The notes: generated from the sequence alone by a model not told the origin. 64,000 nucleotides of DNA from Dyella_A sp050749815 (GCF_050749815.1 NZ_CP192735.1:2294001-2358000); one strand, 5' to 3'. Positions 45,082-54,499 are shown, counted from the first letter of the stretch. A program made the numbers and translations.

Positions 45082-45693
45082 TCAAACAGTCAGGTGCAGG
45101 TAAGCCGCCACGCCGCCCAGGAACATCTGCACCGACAGGGCGATCAGCAGCATGCCCATCACCCGCTCCAGCGCCGTGAGCACGCTCTCGCCCAGCCACC
45201 GGAACAGGTAGGTGGAACTGAGCAGGATCACCGAGGTGGCCAGCCAGGCCAGTACCAGAGCCATCGCCCAGTCCGCGGTGCGGCCGGGCTGGGTGTTCGT
45301 CAGCAACAGCAGCGCGGCCATCGCCGAGGGGCCGGCCACGCCGGGAATCGCCATTGGCACGATGAACGGCTCGCCCTGCCCCGGCTTGCCGAAGATGCCG
45401 CCGCCGTCGGCCGGCGGGAACACCATGCGGATGCCGATCAGGAACAGCACGATGCCGCCGGCGATGCTGATCGATTCCTGCCGCAACTGCAGCGCCTTGA
45501 GGATCAGCTGGCCGCCGACCAGGAACCCCAGCAGCACGCCCAGCGCGATGAGCAGCTCGCGCACCATCACCACGCGCCGGCGGCGCGGCGGCACGTCCTT
45601 GAGCAGGCTCAGGAAGAACGGGATGTTGCCCAGCGGATCCATGATCAGGAACAGCAGGATTCCCGCCGACAGGGTGGTCATCTGCGCTTCCAT
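45082..45693 (-). CDS. MarC-family inner-membrane protein
   Basis: 203 aa with six predicted membrane helices; the motif LFLIMDPLGNIPFFLSLLK in the first helix and AIPGVAGPSAMAALLLL in the middle are typical of MarC/YhgN. The transport substrate of this family is not established. The start is the ATG at 45691-45693 (MEAQMTTLSAG); upstream reading frame has no similarity. Separated by 55 bases from the SDR gene upstream on the same strand. Confidence 0.88.
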   Translation of the reverse strand: MEAQMTTLSAGILLFLIMDPLGNIPFFLSLLKDVPPRRRRVVMVRELLIALGVLLGFLVGGQLILKALQLRQESISIAGGIVLFLIGIRMVFPPADGGGIFGKPGQGEPFIVPMAIPGVAGPSAMAALLLLTNTQPGRTADWAMALVLAWLATSVILLSSTYLFRWLGESVLTALERVMGMLLIALSVQMFLGGVAAYLHLTV

Positions 45694-45748
45694 GGATACA
45701 GCCCCTGTGTGTTGGTGAAACGCCCCGCAAGGCGCGATGTACGGCCGG

Positions 45749-46510
45749 TCAGGCCTTGCGCAGATCCAGCACCGCACCGCGCGCCGCGGCGCCCTGCGGG
45801 CTGAGCAGGTAGACCACTGCCTCGGCCGCGGCATCCGGCGGCGGATGGCGGAACGTGTCCTCGCCGAAGTACGCCTCACGCCGCAGCGCGGTGCGCATCG
45901 GCCCCGGCAACAGGCACTGCACGCGCACGCTGCCACGGTCGTTTTCCTGATGCAGGATCTCGGCCATACGCTCCAGCGCCGCCTTGGAGGCGCCGTAGGC
46001 ACCCCAGTGCGCCCGCGCCAGCAGCTCCGGATCGTCCAGCACGAACACCACGGCGCTGTCCGGCGACTTCGCGAGCAGCGGCAGGCACGCCTGGGTAAGC
46101 GCGAACGGCGCGGACACGTTCACGTGCATCGCGCGCAGGAACTGGTCGGGCTTGTGCATGGCCAGCGGCGTGAGGCCGGGAAAACTCACCGCGGCGTGCA
46201 CGATGCCGTCGAGCCGGCCGAGGTCGCGCTCGATGCCGTCGGCAAGCACTTCATAGTCGGCCGGCGTGGCGCTCTCGATGTCCATCGGGTGGATCACCGG
46301 TTCGGGCAGATGCTCTTGCAGCATCGCGTCGTACAGCTGCTCCAGCTGACGTTTGCGGCGCCCCGTGATGATCACCGTGGCGCCGGCCCGTGCCGCCGCC
46401 TTCGCCGTCGCGGTCCCCAGGCCGCCGCAGGCACCGGTGACCAGCACCACGCGTTCGGCCAGCGCGCCGGCAGGCACCGGCGCGTACTCGTTCACGCGCA
46501 GCATGGTCAT
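45749..46510 (-). CDS. YciK-type short-chain dehydrogenase
   Basis: 253 aa NAD(P)-dependent oxidoreductase. The cofactor motif TGACGGLG is near residue 25, the active-site YGASKAALERM (YxxxK) near 173. Overall similarity is to the E. coli YciK group, whose physiological substrate is not known. The ATG overlaps the grxD stop by four bases (ATGA), so it is translationally coupled to the monothiol glutaredoxin. Confidence 0.85.
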   Translation of the reverse strand: MTMLRVNEYAPVPAGALAERVVLVTGACGGLGTATAKAAARAGATVIITGRRKRQLEQLYDAMLQEHLPEPVIHPMDIESATPADYEVLADGIERDLGRLDGIVHAAVSFPGLTPLAMHKPDQFLRAMHVNVSAPFALTQACLPLLAKSPDSAVVFVLDDPELLARAHWGAYGASKAALERMAEILHQENDRGSVRVQCLLPGPMRTALRREAYFGEDTFRHPPPDAAAEAVVYLLSPQGAAARGAVLDLRKA

Positions 46511-46833
46511 CCGTGCAGCGCCCCAAGCACGTCGCTGGCCATGCGCTCCAGTTCACCGGCCGCGTGCAGGTCTTCGATGATGTCGCAGCCGCCGATCAAC
46601 TCGCCCTGGATGAACAACTGCGGGAAGGTCGGCCAGTTGGCGTAGTGCGGCAGCGCGGCGCGGATTTCCGGATCGGCCAGGACGTTCACCGCGTGGAACG
46701 ATGCTCCCGCCGCCTTCAGCGCCTGCACGGCCCGGCTGGAGAAGCCGCACATCGGGAACTGCGGCGTGCCCTTCATGAAGAGCACTATGGCGTGCTCGGC
46801 GAGCACCGCCTTGATTCGTTCGTTGACGTCCAT
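46507..46833 (-). CDS. grxD: Monothiol glutaredoxin, Grx4 type
   Basis: 108 aa. The CGFS active site (FPMCGFSSRAV) at about residues 29-32 marks an iron-sulfur-cluster carrying monothiol glutaredoxin, which binds a 2Fe-2S cluster with glutathione and delivers it to target proteins. WPTFPQLFIQGELIGGCDI is the glutathione-binding stretch. The ATG at 46831-46833 (MDVNERIKAVL) fits homologues; an ATG six codons upstream is also possible. Divergent from sodB, linking iron and oxidative-stress functions. Confidence 0.95.
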   Translation of the reverse strand: MDVNERIKAVLAEHAIVLFMKGTPQFPMCGFSSRAVQALKAAGASFHAVNVLADPEIRAALPHYANWPTFPQLFIQGELIGGCDIIEDLHAAGELERMASDVLGALHG

Positions 46834-46953
46834 AGCTCGGGTATTCATCACTACAATGCAGGCAAGCCGCTAGTGTATCAGCCGCTTCCCCGGCGCCGCT
46901 CGGGCGCGGACCCAAGCCCATTCCCCTCTCAGCCAACGTCAAGGAGCCAAGTC

Positions 46954-47532
46954 ATGGCGATCGAACTGCCCGCCCTGCCCTACGAAAAGAATGCCCTCGA
47001 GCCGCATATCTCCGCCGAGACGCTGGAGTACCACTACGGCAAGCACCACCAGGCCTACGTCACCAACCTCAACAACCTGATCAAGGGCACCGAGTTCGAG
47101 GACGCGCCCCTGGAAGACATCGTGAAGAAGTCCTCCGGTGGCGTGTTCAACAACGCCGCCCAGGTGTGGAACCACACCTTCTACTGGAACTCGATGAAGC
47201 CCAACGGCGGCGGCGAGCCGAGCGGCAAGCTGGCCGACGCAATCACCAAGGCGTTCGGCTCGTTCGAGAAGTTCAGGGAAGAGTTCACCAAGTCGGCCAC
47301 CGGCAACTTCGGTTCGGGCTGGACCTGGCTGGTGCAGCGTCCGGACGGCTCGCTGGGCATCGTCAACACCTCCAATGCCGCCACGCCGATCACCGGCAGC
47401 GACAAGCCGCTGTTCACCGCCGACGTGTGGGAGCACGCCTACTACATCGACTACCGCAACGCCCGCCCGAAGTACCTGGAGGCGTTCTGGAACCTGGTGA
47501 ACTGGGACTTCGCGGCCAAGAACCTGGCCTGA
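46954..47532 (+). CDS. sodB: Iron superoxide dismutase
   Basis: 192 aa cytoplasmic enzyme that converts superoxide to oxygen and hydrogen peroxide. Metal ligands are visible: His27 region (YHYGKHHQAYV), His in NHTFYWNSM, and Asp and His in DVWEHAYYIDYRN. The residues NFGSGWTWLV are of the iron class. An AAGGAG site precedes the ATG by six bases, and a strong terminator follows. Confidence 0.97.
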   Translation: MAIELPALPYEKNALEPHISAETLEYHYGKHHQAYVTNLNNLIKGTEFEDAPLEDIVKKSSGGVFNNAAQVWNHTFYWNSMKPNGGGEPSGKLADAITKAFGSFEKFREEFTKSATGNFGSGWTWLVQRPDGSLGIVNTSNAATPITGSDKPLFTADVWEHAYYIDYRNARPKYLEAFWNLVNWDFAAKNLA

Positions 47533-47553
47533 TTTCGCTATCACCCATGAAAA

Positions 47554-47583
47554 AGCGGAGCCGTCACCGGCTCCGCTTTTTTT
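47554..47583 (+). terminator. Terminator of sodB
   Basis: AGCGGAGCCG (47554-47563), TCAC loop, CGGCTCCGCT (47568-47577), then a T-run to 47583. A-tract before the stem makes it usable for purK on the other strand. Confidence 0.9.
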
Positions 47584-47609
47584 GTGCCCGCCGTTCGCTG
47601 GCGCCCGGA

Positions 47610-48767
47610 TCAGTCGCCGAAGGCACCACGCACGGCCGCCACCGGCTGCTCCCAGCCGATCACCTGGGCCAGCGCCTCGGCCCGCTCCACCAGTGTCGCG
47701 GCATCCGGCGCGCACACCGTCGCATGACCGACCTTGCGACCCGGCCGCGCCTGCTTGCCGTAGTCGTGCCAGTGGCCGTCGACGGTGCGCAGCACCGGAG
47801 CGGGGTCGGGCAGCTCGCCGATCCAGTTGAACATCAGCGATGCACCGCGCGCGCCGGTGTCGCCCAACGGCAGGCCAAGCACGGCACGGACGTGGTTCTC
47901 GAACTGGCTGGTGTGGGCGCCTTCAATGGTCCAGTGCCCGGAGTTGTGTACGCGCGGCGCCATCTCATTGCCGAGCAGCTCGCCGTCCTTCACGAACAGC
48001 TCCAGCGCGAACACGCCGACGTAGTCGAGCCGTTCTGCGAGCGTGCGCGCCAGCGTGGTGGCGCGCGGTTGCAGCGCGTCGATATCCGGCGCCGGCGCTA
48101 GGCTCAGGCTAAGCACGCCATCGGTGTGCCAGTTGCGGGTGAGCGGCCAGGTACGGAAATCGCCATCGCGGCCGCGTACCGCCAACACCGAAAGCTCGCG
48201 CTCGAACGGCACGAAGGCTTCAAGGATCAGGCCGTGCGCGGCCGCCTGTGCGCCCAGCGCCGCCCACGCTGCGTCGGCGTCCTCTGCGGTGCGCAGACGG
48301 AACTGGCCCTTGCCGTCGTAACCCAGCCGCCGCGTCTTGAGGATCGCCGGGGCACCGGTGACGGCCAGCGCGCGATCGAGGTCGGCACGGGTGTCGACCG
48401 GCACGAACTCCGGCGTCGCGAGGCCGCAATCACGGAACAGGGTCTTCTCCGCCAGGCGATCCTGGGCCACCGCCAATGCGCGGGGGTTCGGGAACACCGC
48501 CACGCGCTCGGCCAGCCAGTGCGCCGTGTCGGCCGGCACGTTCTCGAAATCGAAGGTCACCGCGTCGACCTTGCGTGCGAATTCGCCCAGGGCGGCCTGG
48601 TCGTGCCAATCGGCCACCACCAGCGGGGCGACCTGCCCGGCACAGGCGTCCGCGGTGCCATCGACCACCAGCGTCTGCACGCCGAGCGGCGCGCCGGCGA
48701 TCGCCAGCATGCGCGCCAGTTGCCCGCCACCGAGAATGCCCAGAACCGGCTGTCGACGCTCGCTCAT
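47610..48767 (-). CDS. purK: 5-(carboxyamino)imidazole ribonucleotide synthase
   Basis: ATP-grasp enzyme of purine synthesis, 385 aa: AIR + bicarbonate + ATP to N5-CAIR. N-terminal LGILGGGQLARMLAIAGAPL is the family signature; the ATP-grasp residues around LKTRRLGYDGKGQF and the metal-binding NEMAPRVHNSGHWTIEG follow. The ATG overlaps the purE stop (ATGA), forming a purEK operon. Confidence 0.97.
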   Translation of the reverse strand: MSERRQPVLGILGGGQLARMLAIAGAPLGVQTLVVDGTADACAGQVAPLVVADWHDQAALGEFARKVDAVTFDFENVPADTAHWLAERVAVFPNPRALAVAQDRLAEKTLFRDCGLATPEFVPVDTRADLDRALAVTGAPAILKTRRLGYDGKGQFRLRTAEDADAAWAALGAQAAAHGLILEAFVPFERELSVLAVRGRDGDFRTWPLTRNWHTDGVLSLSLAPAPDIDALQPRATTLARTLAERLDYVGVFALELFVKDGELLGNEMAPRVHNSGHWTIEGAHTSQFENHVRAVLGLPLGDTGARGASLMFNWIGELPDPAPVLRTVDGHWHDYGKQARPGRKVGHATVCAPDAATLVERAEALAQVIGWEQPVAAVRGAFGD

Positions 48768-49267
48768 GCGCGCGGATCCGGGTTGTCGAGCACGTTGCGG
48801 GTCTGACGCGCGCGGTAACCGTCCAGCGCCTGCGCCAGGGCGGGATCGTGCAAGGCCAGCACGGCGCAGGCGAGCAGCGCAGCGTTCACCGCGCCGGCCC
48901 GGCCGATCGCCAGCGTTCCCACCGGAATGCCCGCAGGCATCTGCGCGATCGACAGCAGCGAGTCCATGCCGTTGAGCGCCTTGGACTGCACCGGCACACC
49001 AAATACGGGAACACGGGTCTTGGCGGCGAGCATGCCCGGCAGATGCGCTGCGCCGCCGGCCCCGGCGACGATCACCTGGATGCCGCGATCCACCGCCTGT
49101 TCGGCGTACTGGAACAGCAGGTCGGGCGTGCGATGGGCCGAGACCACCTGCACTTCATGGGCCACGCCAAGCTCGGCGAGCAGCTCGGCGGCATGCTGCA
49201 TGGTCTCCCAGTCCGAGCGGGAGCCCATGACCACGCCAACGCGCGGCGGCAATGCAGTTGTCGTCAT
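48764..49267 (-). CDS. purE: N5-carboxyaminoimidazole ribonucleotide mutase
   Basis: 167 aa; moves the carboxyl group of N5-CAIR to C4, the step after PurK. VVMGSRSDWETMQHAAELL and VVSAHRTPD with the catalytic His, and GAGGAAHLPGM are the class I PurE motifs. The start is taken at the ATG 49265-49267 (MTTTALPPRV); an ATG five codons upstream exists. First gene of purEK. Confidence 0.97.
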   Translation of the reverse strand: MTTTALPPRVGVVMGSRSDWETMQHAAELLAELGVAHEVQVVSAHRTPDLLFQYAEQAVDRGIQVIVAGAGGAAHLPGMLAAKTRVPVFGVPVQSKALNGMDSLLSIAQMPAGIPVGTLAIGRAGAVNAALLACAVLALHDPALAQALDGYRARQTRNVLDNPDPRA

Positions 49268-49328
49268 GGCTGGACCGTCCAAAAGCCGCTATTGTAAGGG
49301 CTTTCCCCGGCACCGACACCCCGCATCC

Positions 49329-49598
49329 ATGGACAAGCGCCTGCTCGACATCCTCTGTTGCCCGGTCAGCAAAACGCCGGTTCGGCCCGCGTCGCGGACG
49401 GAGCTGGAGGCCGCCAACCGGTCCATCGGGGCGGGCACGCTGCAGACGGTGGGCGGCCAGACCGTGACCGCCCGGATCGACGAGGCGCTGATCACCGTCG
49501 ACGGCAAGGTGATCTATCGGGTCGAGGACGGCATTCCGGTCATGCTGCCCGAGGAAGGGATCGGCACCCTGCAGTTGGGCGATCTGCCGGCGGCCTGA
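49329..49598 (+). CDS. Trm112/YcaR-family protein
   Basis: 89 aa. The start MDKRLLDILCCPVSKTPVR matches bacterial Trm112-like (UPF0434) proteins, which keep a CPxCxxxL-like zinc-ribbon half in some members. Here only the first cysteine pair (CC) is seen, with Ser where the second zinc cysteine would be and no later pair, so it is probably zinc-free. These proteins activate or support SAM-dependent methyltransferases in eukaryotes; the bacterial role is unclear. Divergent from purE. Confidence 0.82.
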   Translation: MDKRLLDILCCPVSKTPVRPASRTELEAANRSIGAGTLQTVGGQTVTARIDEALITVDGKVIYRVEDGIPVMLPEEGIGTLQLGDLPAA

Positions 49599-49711
49599 GC
49601 CCAAAACTGTTGCCCAGCGCATGACATGACGGCCGATTTCGGCTTATTGTCTGCTCTCGTGCGGCCGTTGCGGTCGCTGATGTCCAGGGGGCCTCGCCTC
49701 GGGGGGCGGCG

Positions 49712-52012
49712 ATGAAAGACGCCATCGAACCAAGCAAGATCGTCAACCTCAACCAGCGCCCGGAATCGCCCGAGCGCCTGGGCGGACTGTTGCACTCGGT
49801 GCGCGACATGGCCAGCCGGCGCCTGCAGGCGCTGCTCGGCAACATGTTCGAGCACGTCGATGACGCCCTGTTCGACCTGGCCGAAAAGGCGGAAAACAAC
49901 GCCGCGCAAATGCATTACTTCGACGGCATGCGCGAAGTGCGCAAGCGCCGGCCGGCCGTCGAGCGCACCTACCTGGCCCAGTTCAGTCGCGAACTGACCG
50001 AGTTCGCCGCCAACCGGCGTTCGGCGGTGGCCGAACCGGCGTCTCCCTCACTGGGCAGCATCGAGCTGAGCCTGGTCGGCGAGAACGAGCTCGAGGAATC
50101 GCTCGCCATCACCAGCATGATCAGCAAGAACGAGTCGCGCATCACCCGCGACCTGTTCGCGTTGAACCAGCGCCTGTCCGTCATCTGCGGCGGCATCAAG
50201 GTGGACGACGCCACCAATCCGGTCGGGCCGACCGTCCTGACCCAGACCTTCCGCCAGGCGATGCGCGAACTGTCGGCAGACATGCGCGTCAAGCTGATCA
50301 TCTACAAGCTGTTCGATCGGTACGTGCTGTCGGGCTTGGAAGAGCTCTATCAGGAGCTCAACACCGAGCTGGTGCGGGCCGGCGTCCTGCCGCAGCTGCG
50401 CCACGGCGTGGTCCGCGGCACCTCGCCCGCGGCTGCGGGCAACCGCCCGGGCGCGGCCGGCGGTGCCGCCCAGAGCGGCGGCGAAGTCTCGGCCGAAGAC
50501 GCGGGCAATCTGCTCAATACCCTGCATGCACTGTTCACGGCGCGTCGCGGTGGCCACGAGTCAGCCGGCGGCGGCAGCGCCGGGCCGCAGGCCATTCCCA
50601 CCGCGAACGAGCTGCTCGGCGCCCTCAGCGTGCTACAGAACCAGCTGGCCAGTCAGGGGCTGTTCGCGCCCGGCGCGGGCAGCGCCAGCGCGAACCCGGG
50701 CGTGGCGACCGACCTCGACATCGCTCACGAGGTCGCCACGCTCAAGGAGCATCTGCTCAACCAGATCGGATCGCTGCGCGGCGAGCGCCCGCACCATGTC
50801 TCGTCGATCGACGAGGACACCATCGACCTGGTCGGCATGCTCTTCGAGTTCATCCTCGAAGACCGCAATCTCCCGCCGCAGATGCAGGTGCTGCTGGCCC
50901 GGCTGCAGATTCCCTATCTCAAGGCGGCGATCCTCGACCGCCGCCTGTTCGCGCATCGGCAGCATCCGGCCCGCCGCCTGCTCGACAGCCTCGCCGATGT
51001 GGCCAAGGGCTGGTCGGACGAGTCGGACAAGGACCGCCGGCTGCACGACAAGGTCAAGACGATCGTCGAGCAGTTGCTGCACGAGTTCGACGACGACATG
51101 GGCATCTTCGACCGCCTGCTGGCCGATCTGCAGGAGTTCCAGGAACTGACCCGCAAGCGCGCGGAGCTGGCCGAACAACGTGTGGCCGAATCCACCCGCG
51201 GTCGCGAAAAGCTCGAGCAGGCGCGTCGCCGCGCCGCTCGCGAAATTCTGGAGCGTATCGACGGCAAGCCGATTCCTCCGCTGGTCCATGGCGTGCTCGC
51301 ACGAGCCTGGGCGAACTATCTGGTGCTCATCCTGCTGCGGCAGGGCGAGGACTCGCCGGAGTTCGCCGACGGCCTGCGCTTCGTCAACGAATTCGTTGCA
51401 AGCACCCGTCTGGGCAACGACGAAGAAAGCCGCGCCACGCTGCGCCAGATGCTCCCGGGCATCGAGCGCGCCCTGCGCCGCGGGCTGGCCAACGTCGCGT
51501 TCCAGGAAAACGACGTCGAGCGGCTGCTCGATCAGCTGCACGCCTACTACCGCCTCCAGCTCGGGGAAGCCGGTCCGGCTGCCGCCGTGGCATCCGAACA
51601 GACGCCGCCGGCGATTCCCGAGAGCATCCAGTCGATCGTCGACACGGTGCAGGAAGGCGCGCCCATGCCGGCCGACCAGCCGGACGAGCCGCTGGAGATC
51701 CTGCCGCCGGAGGTGCTGGCCCAGATGGAAGCGGTCGGCGCCATGAAGCCCGGCACCTGGATCGAGTTCTGCCCCGCCGATGGCCCGGCCGAGCGTGCCA
51801 AGCTGTCGTGGATCAGCCCAATGAGCGGCCGCTACCTGTTCGTGAACCGGCGCGGCCTCAAGGTGGGCGATTTTGCGCCGCAGGAGCTGGCCGCCTCGCT
51901 GGCCGGCGGCAGCGCCCGGGTGCTGGCCTCCAACGCGTTCTTCGACCGCGCCATGGATGCCATCGTGGGCCGGCTCAGCCAGCCCGCCAGTGATGCGCCG
52001 GAGCGCGGATGA
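49712..52012 (+). CDS. DUF1631-family protein
   Basis: 766 aa, soluble, mostly helical, matching the DUF1631 family found in Xanthomonadales and pseudomonads (RRLQALLGNMFEHVDDALFD near the start, LPYLKAAI-like and DDMGIFDRLLADLQEF segments in the middle). The C-terminal part from about residue 665 carries a small beta-rich module (GTWIEFCPADG, RYLFVNRRGLKVGDF) that looks like a PilZ-type fold; that would suggest cyclic-di-GMP linkage, but the RxxxR motif is not evident. The stop overlaps the nadC start (ATGA). Function unknown. Confidence 0.85.
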   Translation: MKDAIEPSKIVNLNQRPESPERLGGLLHSVRDMASRRLQALLGNMFEHVDDALFDLAEKAENNAAQMHYFDGMREVRKRRPAVERTYLAQFSRELTEFAANRRSAVAEPASPSLGSIELSLVGENELEESLAITSMISKNESRITRDLFALNQRLSVICGGIKVDDATNPVGPTVLTQTFRQAMRELSADMRVKLIIYKLFDRYVLSGLEELYQELNTELVRAGVLPQLRHGVVRGTSPAAAGNRPGAAGGAAQSGGEVSAEDAGNLLNTLHALFTARRGGHESAGGGSAGPQAIPTANELLGALSVLQNQLASQGLFAPGAGSASANPGVATDLDIAHEVATLKEHLLNQIGSLRGERPHHVSSIDEDTIDLVGMLFEFILEDRNLPPQMQVLLARLQIPYLKAAILDRRLFAHRQHPARRLLDSLADVAKGWSDESDKDRRLHDKVKTIVEQLLHEFDDDMGIFDRLLADLQEFQELTRKRAELAEQRVAESTRGREKLEQARRRAAREILERIDGKPIPPLVHGVLARAWANYLVLILLRQGEDSPEFADGLRFVNEFVASTRLGNDEESRATLRQMLPGIERALRRGLANVAFQENDVERLLDQLHAYYRLQLGEAGPAAAVASEQTPPAIPESIQSIVDTVQEGAPMPADQPDEPLEILPPEVLAQMEAVGAMKPGTWIEFCPADGPAERAKLSWISPMSGRYLFVNRRGLKVGDFAPQELAASLAGGSARVLASNAFFDRAMDAIVGRLSQPASDAPERG

Positions 52013-52866
52013 GTCAGGGCGACCGTTTTTCCCCGCCGCCCGCCGAGCTGATCGATCTTGATGTGGCACGCGCCTTCGCCGAAGACATCGGCGCGGGCGA
52101 CGCCACGGCGGATCTGCTGCCTGCTGCGGCCCACGCCACCGCGGTGCTCACCTGCCGTGAGCAGGCCGTGCTGGCGGGAACGCCTTGGTTCGACGCCTGT
52201 TTCCGACGACTCGACCCCGATGTGCGTATCGAGTGGCGACACTGCGATGGCGACACGATGGCGGCGGATACGGCGGTCTGCACCCTGCACGGGCAGGCTC
52301 GTGCGTTGGTGACCGCGGAACGCTCCGCGCTCAACTTCCTGCAACTGCTGTCCGGCACGGCCACGGTGACCGCCCGGTACGTCGCAGCCCTGGCCGGCAC
52401 CGCCACGCGGCTGCTCGACACCCGCAAGACCGTCCCGGGGCTGCGCCTGGCCCAGAAGTATGCGGTTCGCTGCGGCGGTGGCTGGAACCACCGCATCGGC
52501 CTGTACGACGGCGTGCTGATCAAGGAAAACCACATTCTGGCGGCCGGCGGCATCGCCGCGGCCGTGGCCGCCGGGCGCCGCATGCACCCCTCCCTGCCGC
52601 TGGAGGTAGAGGTGGAGAACCTCGACGAGCTGGCCCAGGCGCTGGAAGCCGGGGCCGACCGCATCATGATCGACAACTTCGATCTGCCGATGATGCGCGA
52701 AGCCGTGCGGATTACTGCCAGGCGGGCCTCGCTCGAGGTCTCGGGCAACGTCGACCTCGATACCATCAGCGCCATCGGCCACACCGGCGTCGATTTCGTG
52801 TCCGTGGGTGCACTGACCAAGCACGTGCGCGCCATCGACCTGTCGCTGCGCCTGCGCCTGGACTGA
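52009..52866 (+). CDS. nadC: Nicotinate-nucleotide pyrophosphorylase (carboxylating)
   Basis: 285 aa; converts quinolinate and PRPP to nicotinate mononucleotide, pyrophosphate and CO2 in NAD synthesis. Motifs: EDIGAGDATADLL, TRKTVPGLRLAQKYAVRCGG with substrate-binding Arg and Lys, NHRIGLYDGVLIKENH, and the C-terminal SGNVDLDTI and GVDFVSVGALTK. It is coupled to the DUF1631 gene by a four-base overlap. Confidence 0.97.
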   Translation: MSQGDRFSPPPAELIDLDVARAFAEDIGAGDATADLLPAAAHATAVLTCREQAVLAGTPWFDACFRRLDPDVRIEWRHCDGDTMAADTAVCTLHGQARALVTAERSALNFLQLLSGTATVTARYVAALAGTATRLLDTRKTVPGLRLAQKYAVRCGGGWNHRIGLYDGVLIKENHILAAGGIAAAVAAGRRMHPSLPLEVEVENLDELAQALEAGADRIMIDNFDLPMMREAVRITARRASLEVSGNVDLDTISAIGHTGVDFVSVGALTKHVRAIDLSLRLRLD

Positions 52867-52919
52867 GCCGGGGCCGGGCTCCCCTTGCGAAGCCCCGGCA
52901 CCGCACACACACTGCCGAC

Positions 52920-53363
52920 ATGGGCAATCTGCGCGACCTTCTCCTCCTGCTCGTCCTCGGTGGCATCGTCGCCGCCTGGATGAAGCTCTCCCGCGCACGC
53001 GAACTGGCTGTCGCCGCAGCGCGGCGGCACTGCGAGCTGCACGGGCTGCAACTGCTGGACGAGACGGTAGGCTTGCGCGCCCTCAGGCTGCGCCGCCTCG
53101 ATGGCCATCGACGACTGGAGCGCGGCTACGGCTTCGACGTCAGCGTGGATGGCGACGACCGCGAACAAGGCCGCGTGTGGATGATCGGACAGCGCGTGAG
53201 TGGCCTCAGCCTGCCGACGGTGCACTGGCTGGTGGGCGGCAGCGGGGAATCGCCCCTGCCGCCGCGCACGATGGACCAGGCTCCGCTGGGAACCACCAGC
53301 GCCACCGGCGCCAACGTGGTGCCGCTGCGCCGTCGATTGCCGGACGATCGAGCGCAGCCCTGA
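52920..53363 (+). CDS. DUF3301-family membrane-anchored protein
   Basis: 147 aa. One N-terminal membrane helix (LRDLLLLLVLGGIVAAWM) is followed by RHCELHGLQLLDETVGLRAL, the characteristic DUF3301 segment, and GYGFDVSVDGDDREQG. The function of the family is unknown. The ATG at 52920 lies 53 bases after nadC, so it may be the last gene of the DUF1631-nadC unit. Convergent with sspB. Confidence 0.85.
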   Translation: MGNLRDLLLLLVLGGIVAAWMKLSRARELAVAAARRHCELHGLQLLDETVGLRALRLRRLDGHRRLERGYGFDVSVDGDDREQGRVWMIGQRVSGLSLPTVHWLVGGSGESPLPPRTMDQAPLGTTSATGANVVPLRRRLPDDRAQP

Positions 53364-53417
53364 CCAGACCGGACCGCGGCGCACCCCGACGAACCTGCCT
53401 CGGCCGCAGGATCTGCC

Positions 53418-53873
53418 TTACTTGACGACGCGCAGGTGTGGCGCGCCGCGCTTGGGCCGGTCGCCGTCGGCACCGCCTTCCGCGCCCCCGGGCGGCTCGC
53501 CGCCGTCGGTGGGCGGTGGCGGTACGTCTCCACCATCGCCTTCCTCGGCGGGAAACATCATGCCCTGCCCGTTTTCCTGGGCGTACAGCGCGAGCACCGC
53601 CGAAACCGGGATCAGGATGGACTGGCTGACCCCGGAGAAGCGGGCCTGGAAGCTGATCCACTCGTTGCCGAGGTCGAGGTTCGCCACAGCACGCATCGCC
53701 AGGTTGAGCACCACCTGACCGTTCTTGATCACCTGCGGCGGCACGCGCACGCCCTCGCGCGCCGCGTCGACGAGGATGTACGGCGTCAGGTTGTTATCGG
53801 TGATCCAGTCGTAGATCGCCCGCAGCAGGTACGGGCGATTGGAGGTCATCGCGGGGGTGTCGTCGTGGGCCAT
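53418..53873 (-). CDS. sspB: ClpXP adaptor SspB
   Basis: 151 aa. Binds ssrA-tagged proteins and RseA-type substrates and tethers them to ClpXP. The folded part (SNRPYLLRAIYDWITDNNLTP to LALYAQENGQGMMFP) is followed by a flexible linker rich in Gly, Pro and Asp and the C-terminal ClpX-docking tail (PHLRVVK). The start at 53873 lies 2 bases after the sspA stop; an ATG eight codons later (MTSNRPYLL) is the start in some relatives. Confidence 0.95.
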   Translation of the reverse strand: MAHDDTPAMTSNRPYLLRAIYDWITDNNLTPYILVDAAREGVRVPPQVIKNGQVVLNLAMRAVANLDLGNEWISFQARFSGVSQSILIPVSAVLALYAQENGQGMMFPAEEGDGGDVPPPPTDGGEPPGGAEGGADGDRPKRGAPHLRVVK

Positions 53874-53875
53874 CG

Positions 53876-54499
53876 TCAGGGCCGCATCGCCTTTTCCTCA
53901 GCGGTCAGGCTGCGTGCGTAGCCCTGGCTGTGGAACAGGCGCTCGCCGTAATCGAGGATCGGACGCCCCTCCTTGCCCAGATCCACGCCCAGCCACGGCA
54001 GGCGCCACACCACCGGCGCCACCAGGCAGTCCGCCAGGCTCATCTCCGGATTGAGGAAGAACTTGGCGGCCTTGAACAGCGGCAGCGAGGCGAGCAACTG
54101 CTCGCGCAGGCGCTTGCGCGCCGCGTCGGCCGGCCGGCCGCCGGCGCGGATGATGTCCACTTCCGGCAACCAGTCGCGCTCGATGCGCACGGCAGCCAGA
54201 CGCAGCCGCGCCCGCGAAAGCGGATCGATCGGCATCAACGGGGGATGCGGATAGCGTTCGTCGAGGTACTCGCAGACGACCGAGGTGTCGTACAGGGTGA
54301 GATCGCGATCCACCAGGGTCGGCGTGGTCGCATAGGGATTCAGGTCGACGAGGTCTTCCGGCGGCTTGCCAGGCTCCACCATCGCGCGTTCGTAGCTCAC
54401 GCCCTTGGCGGCGAGCAGGAGGCGCACCCGGTGACACTGGATGTCATCGGCGGTGGTGTACAGAGTGAGCACCGTACGCGAGCGGGCGCTTTGAACCAT
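53876..54499 (-). CDS. sspA: Stringent starvation protein A
   Basis: 207 aa, glutathione-S-transferase fold without GST activity; it binds RNA polymerase and alters promoter choice under starvation and acid stress. RTVLTLYTTADDIQCHRVRL, NPYATTPTLVDRDLTLYDT and EYLDERYPHPPLMPIDP are typical. The ATG at 54497-54499 has a GGGGAG site eight bases ahead. First gene of sspAB, downstream of petABC on the same strand, a common gammaproteobacterial order. Confidence 0.95.
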   Translation of the reverse strand: MVQSARSRTVLTLYTTADDIQCHRVRLLLAAKGVSYERAMVEPGKPPEDLVDLNPYATTPTLVDRDLTLYDTSVVCEYLDERYPHPPLMPIDPLSRARLRLAAVRIERDWLPEVDIIRAGGRPADAARKRLREQLLASLPLFKAAKFFLNPEMSLADCLVAPVVWRLPWLGVDLGKEGRPILDYGERLFHSQGYARSLTAEEKAMRP

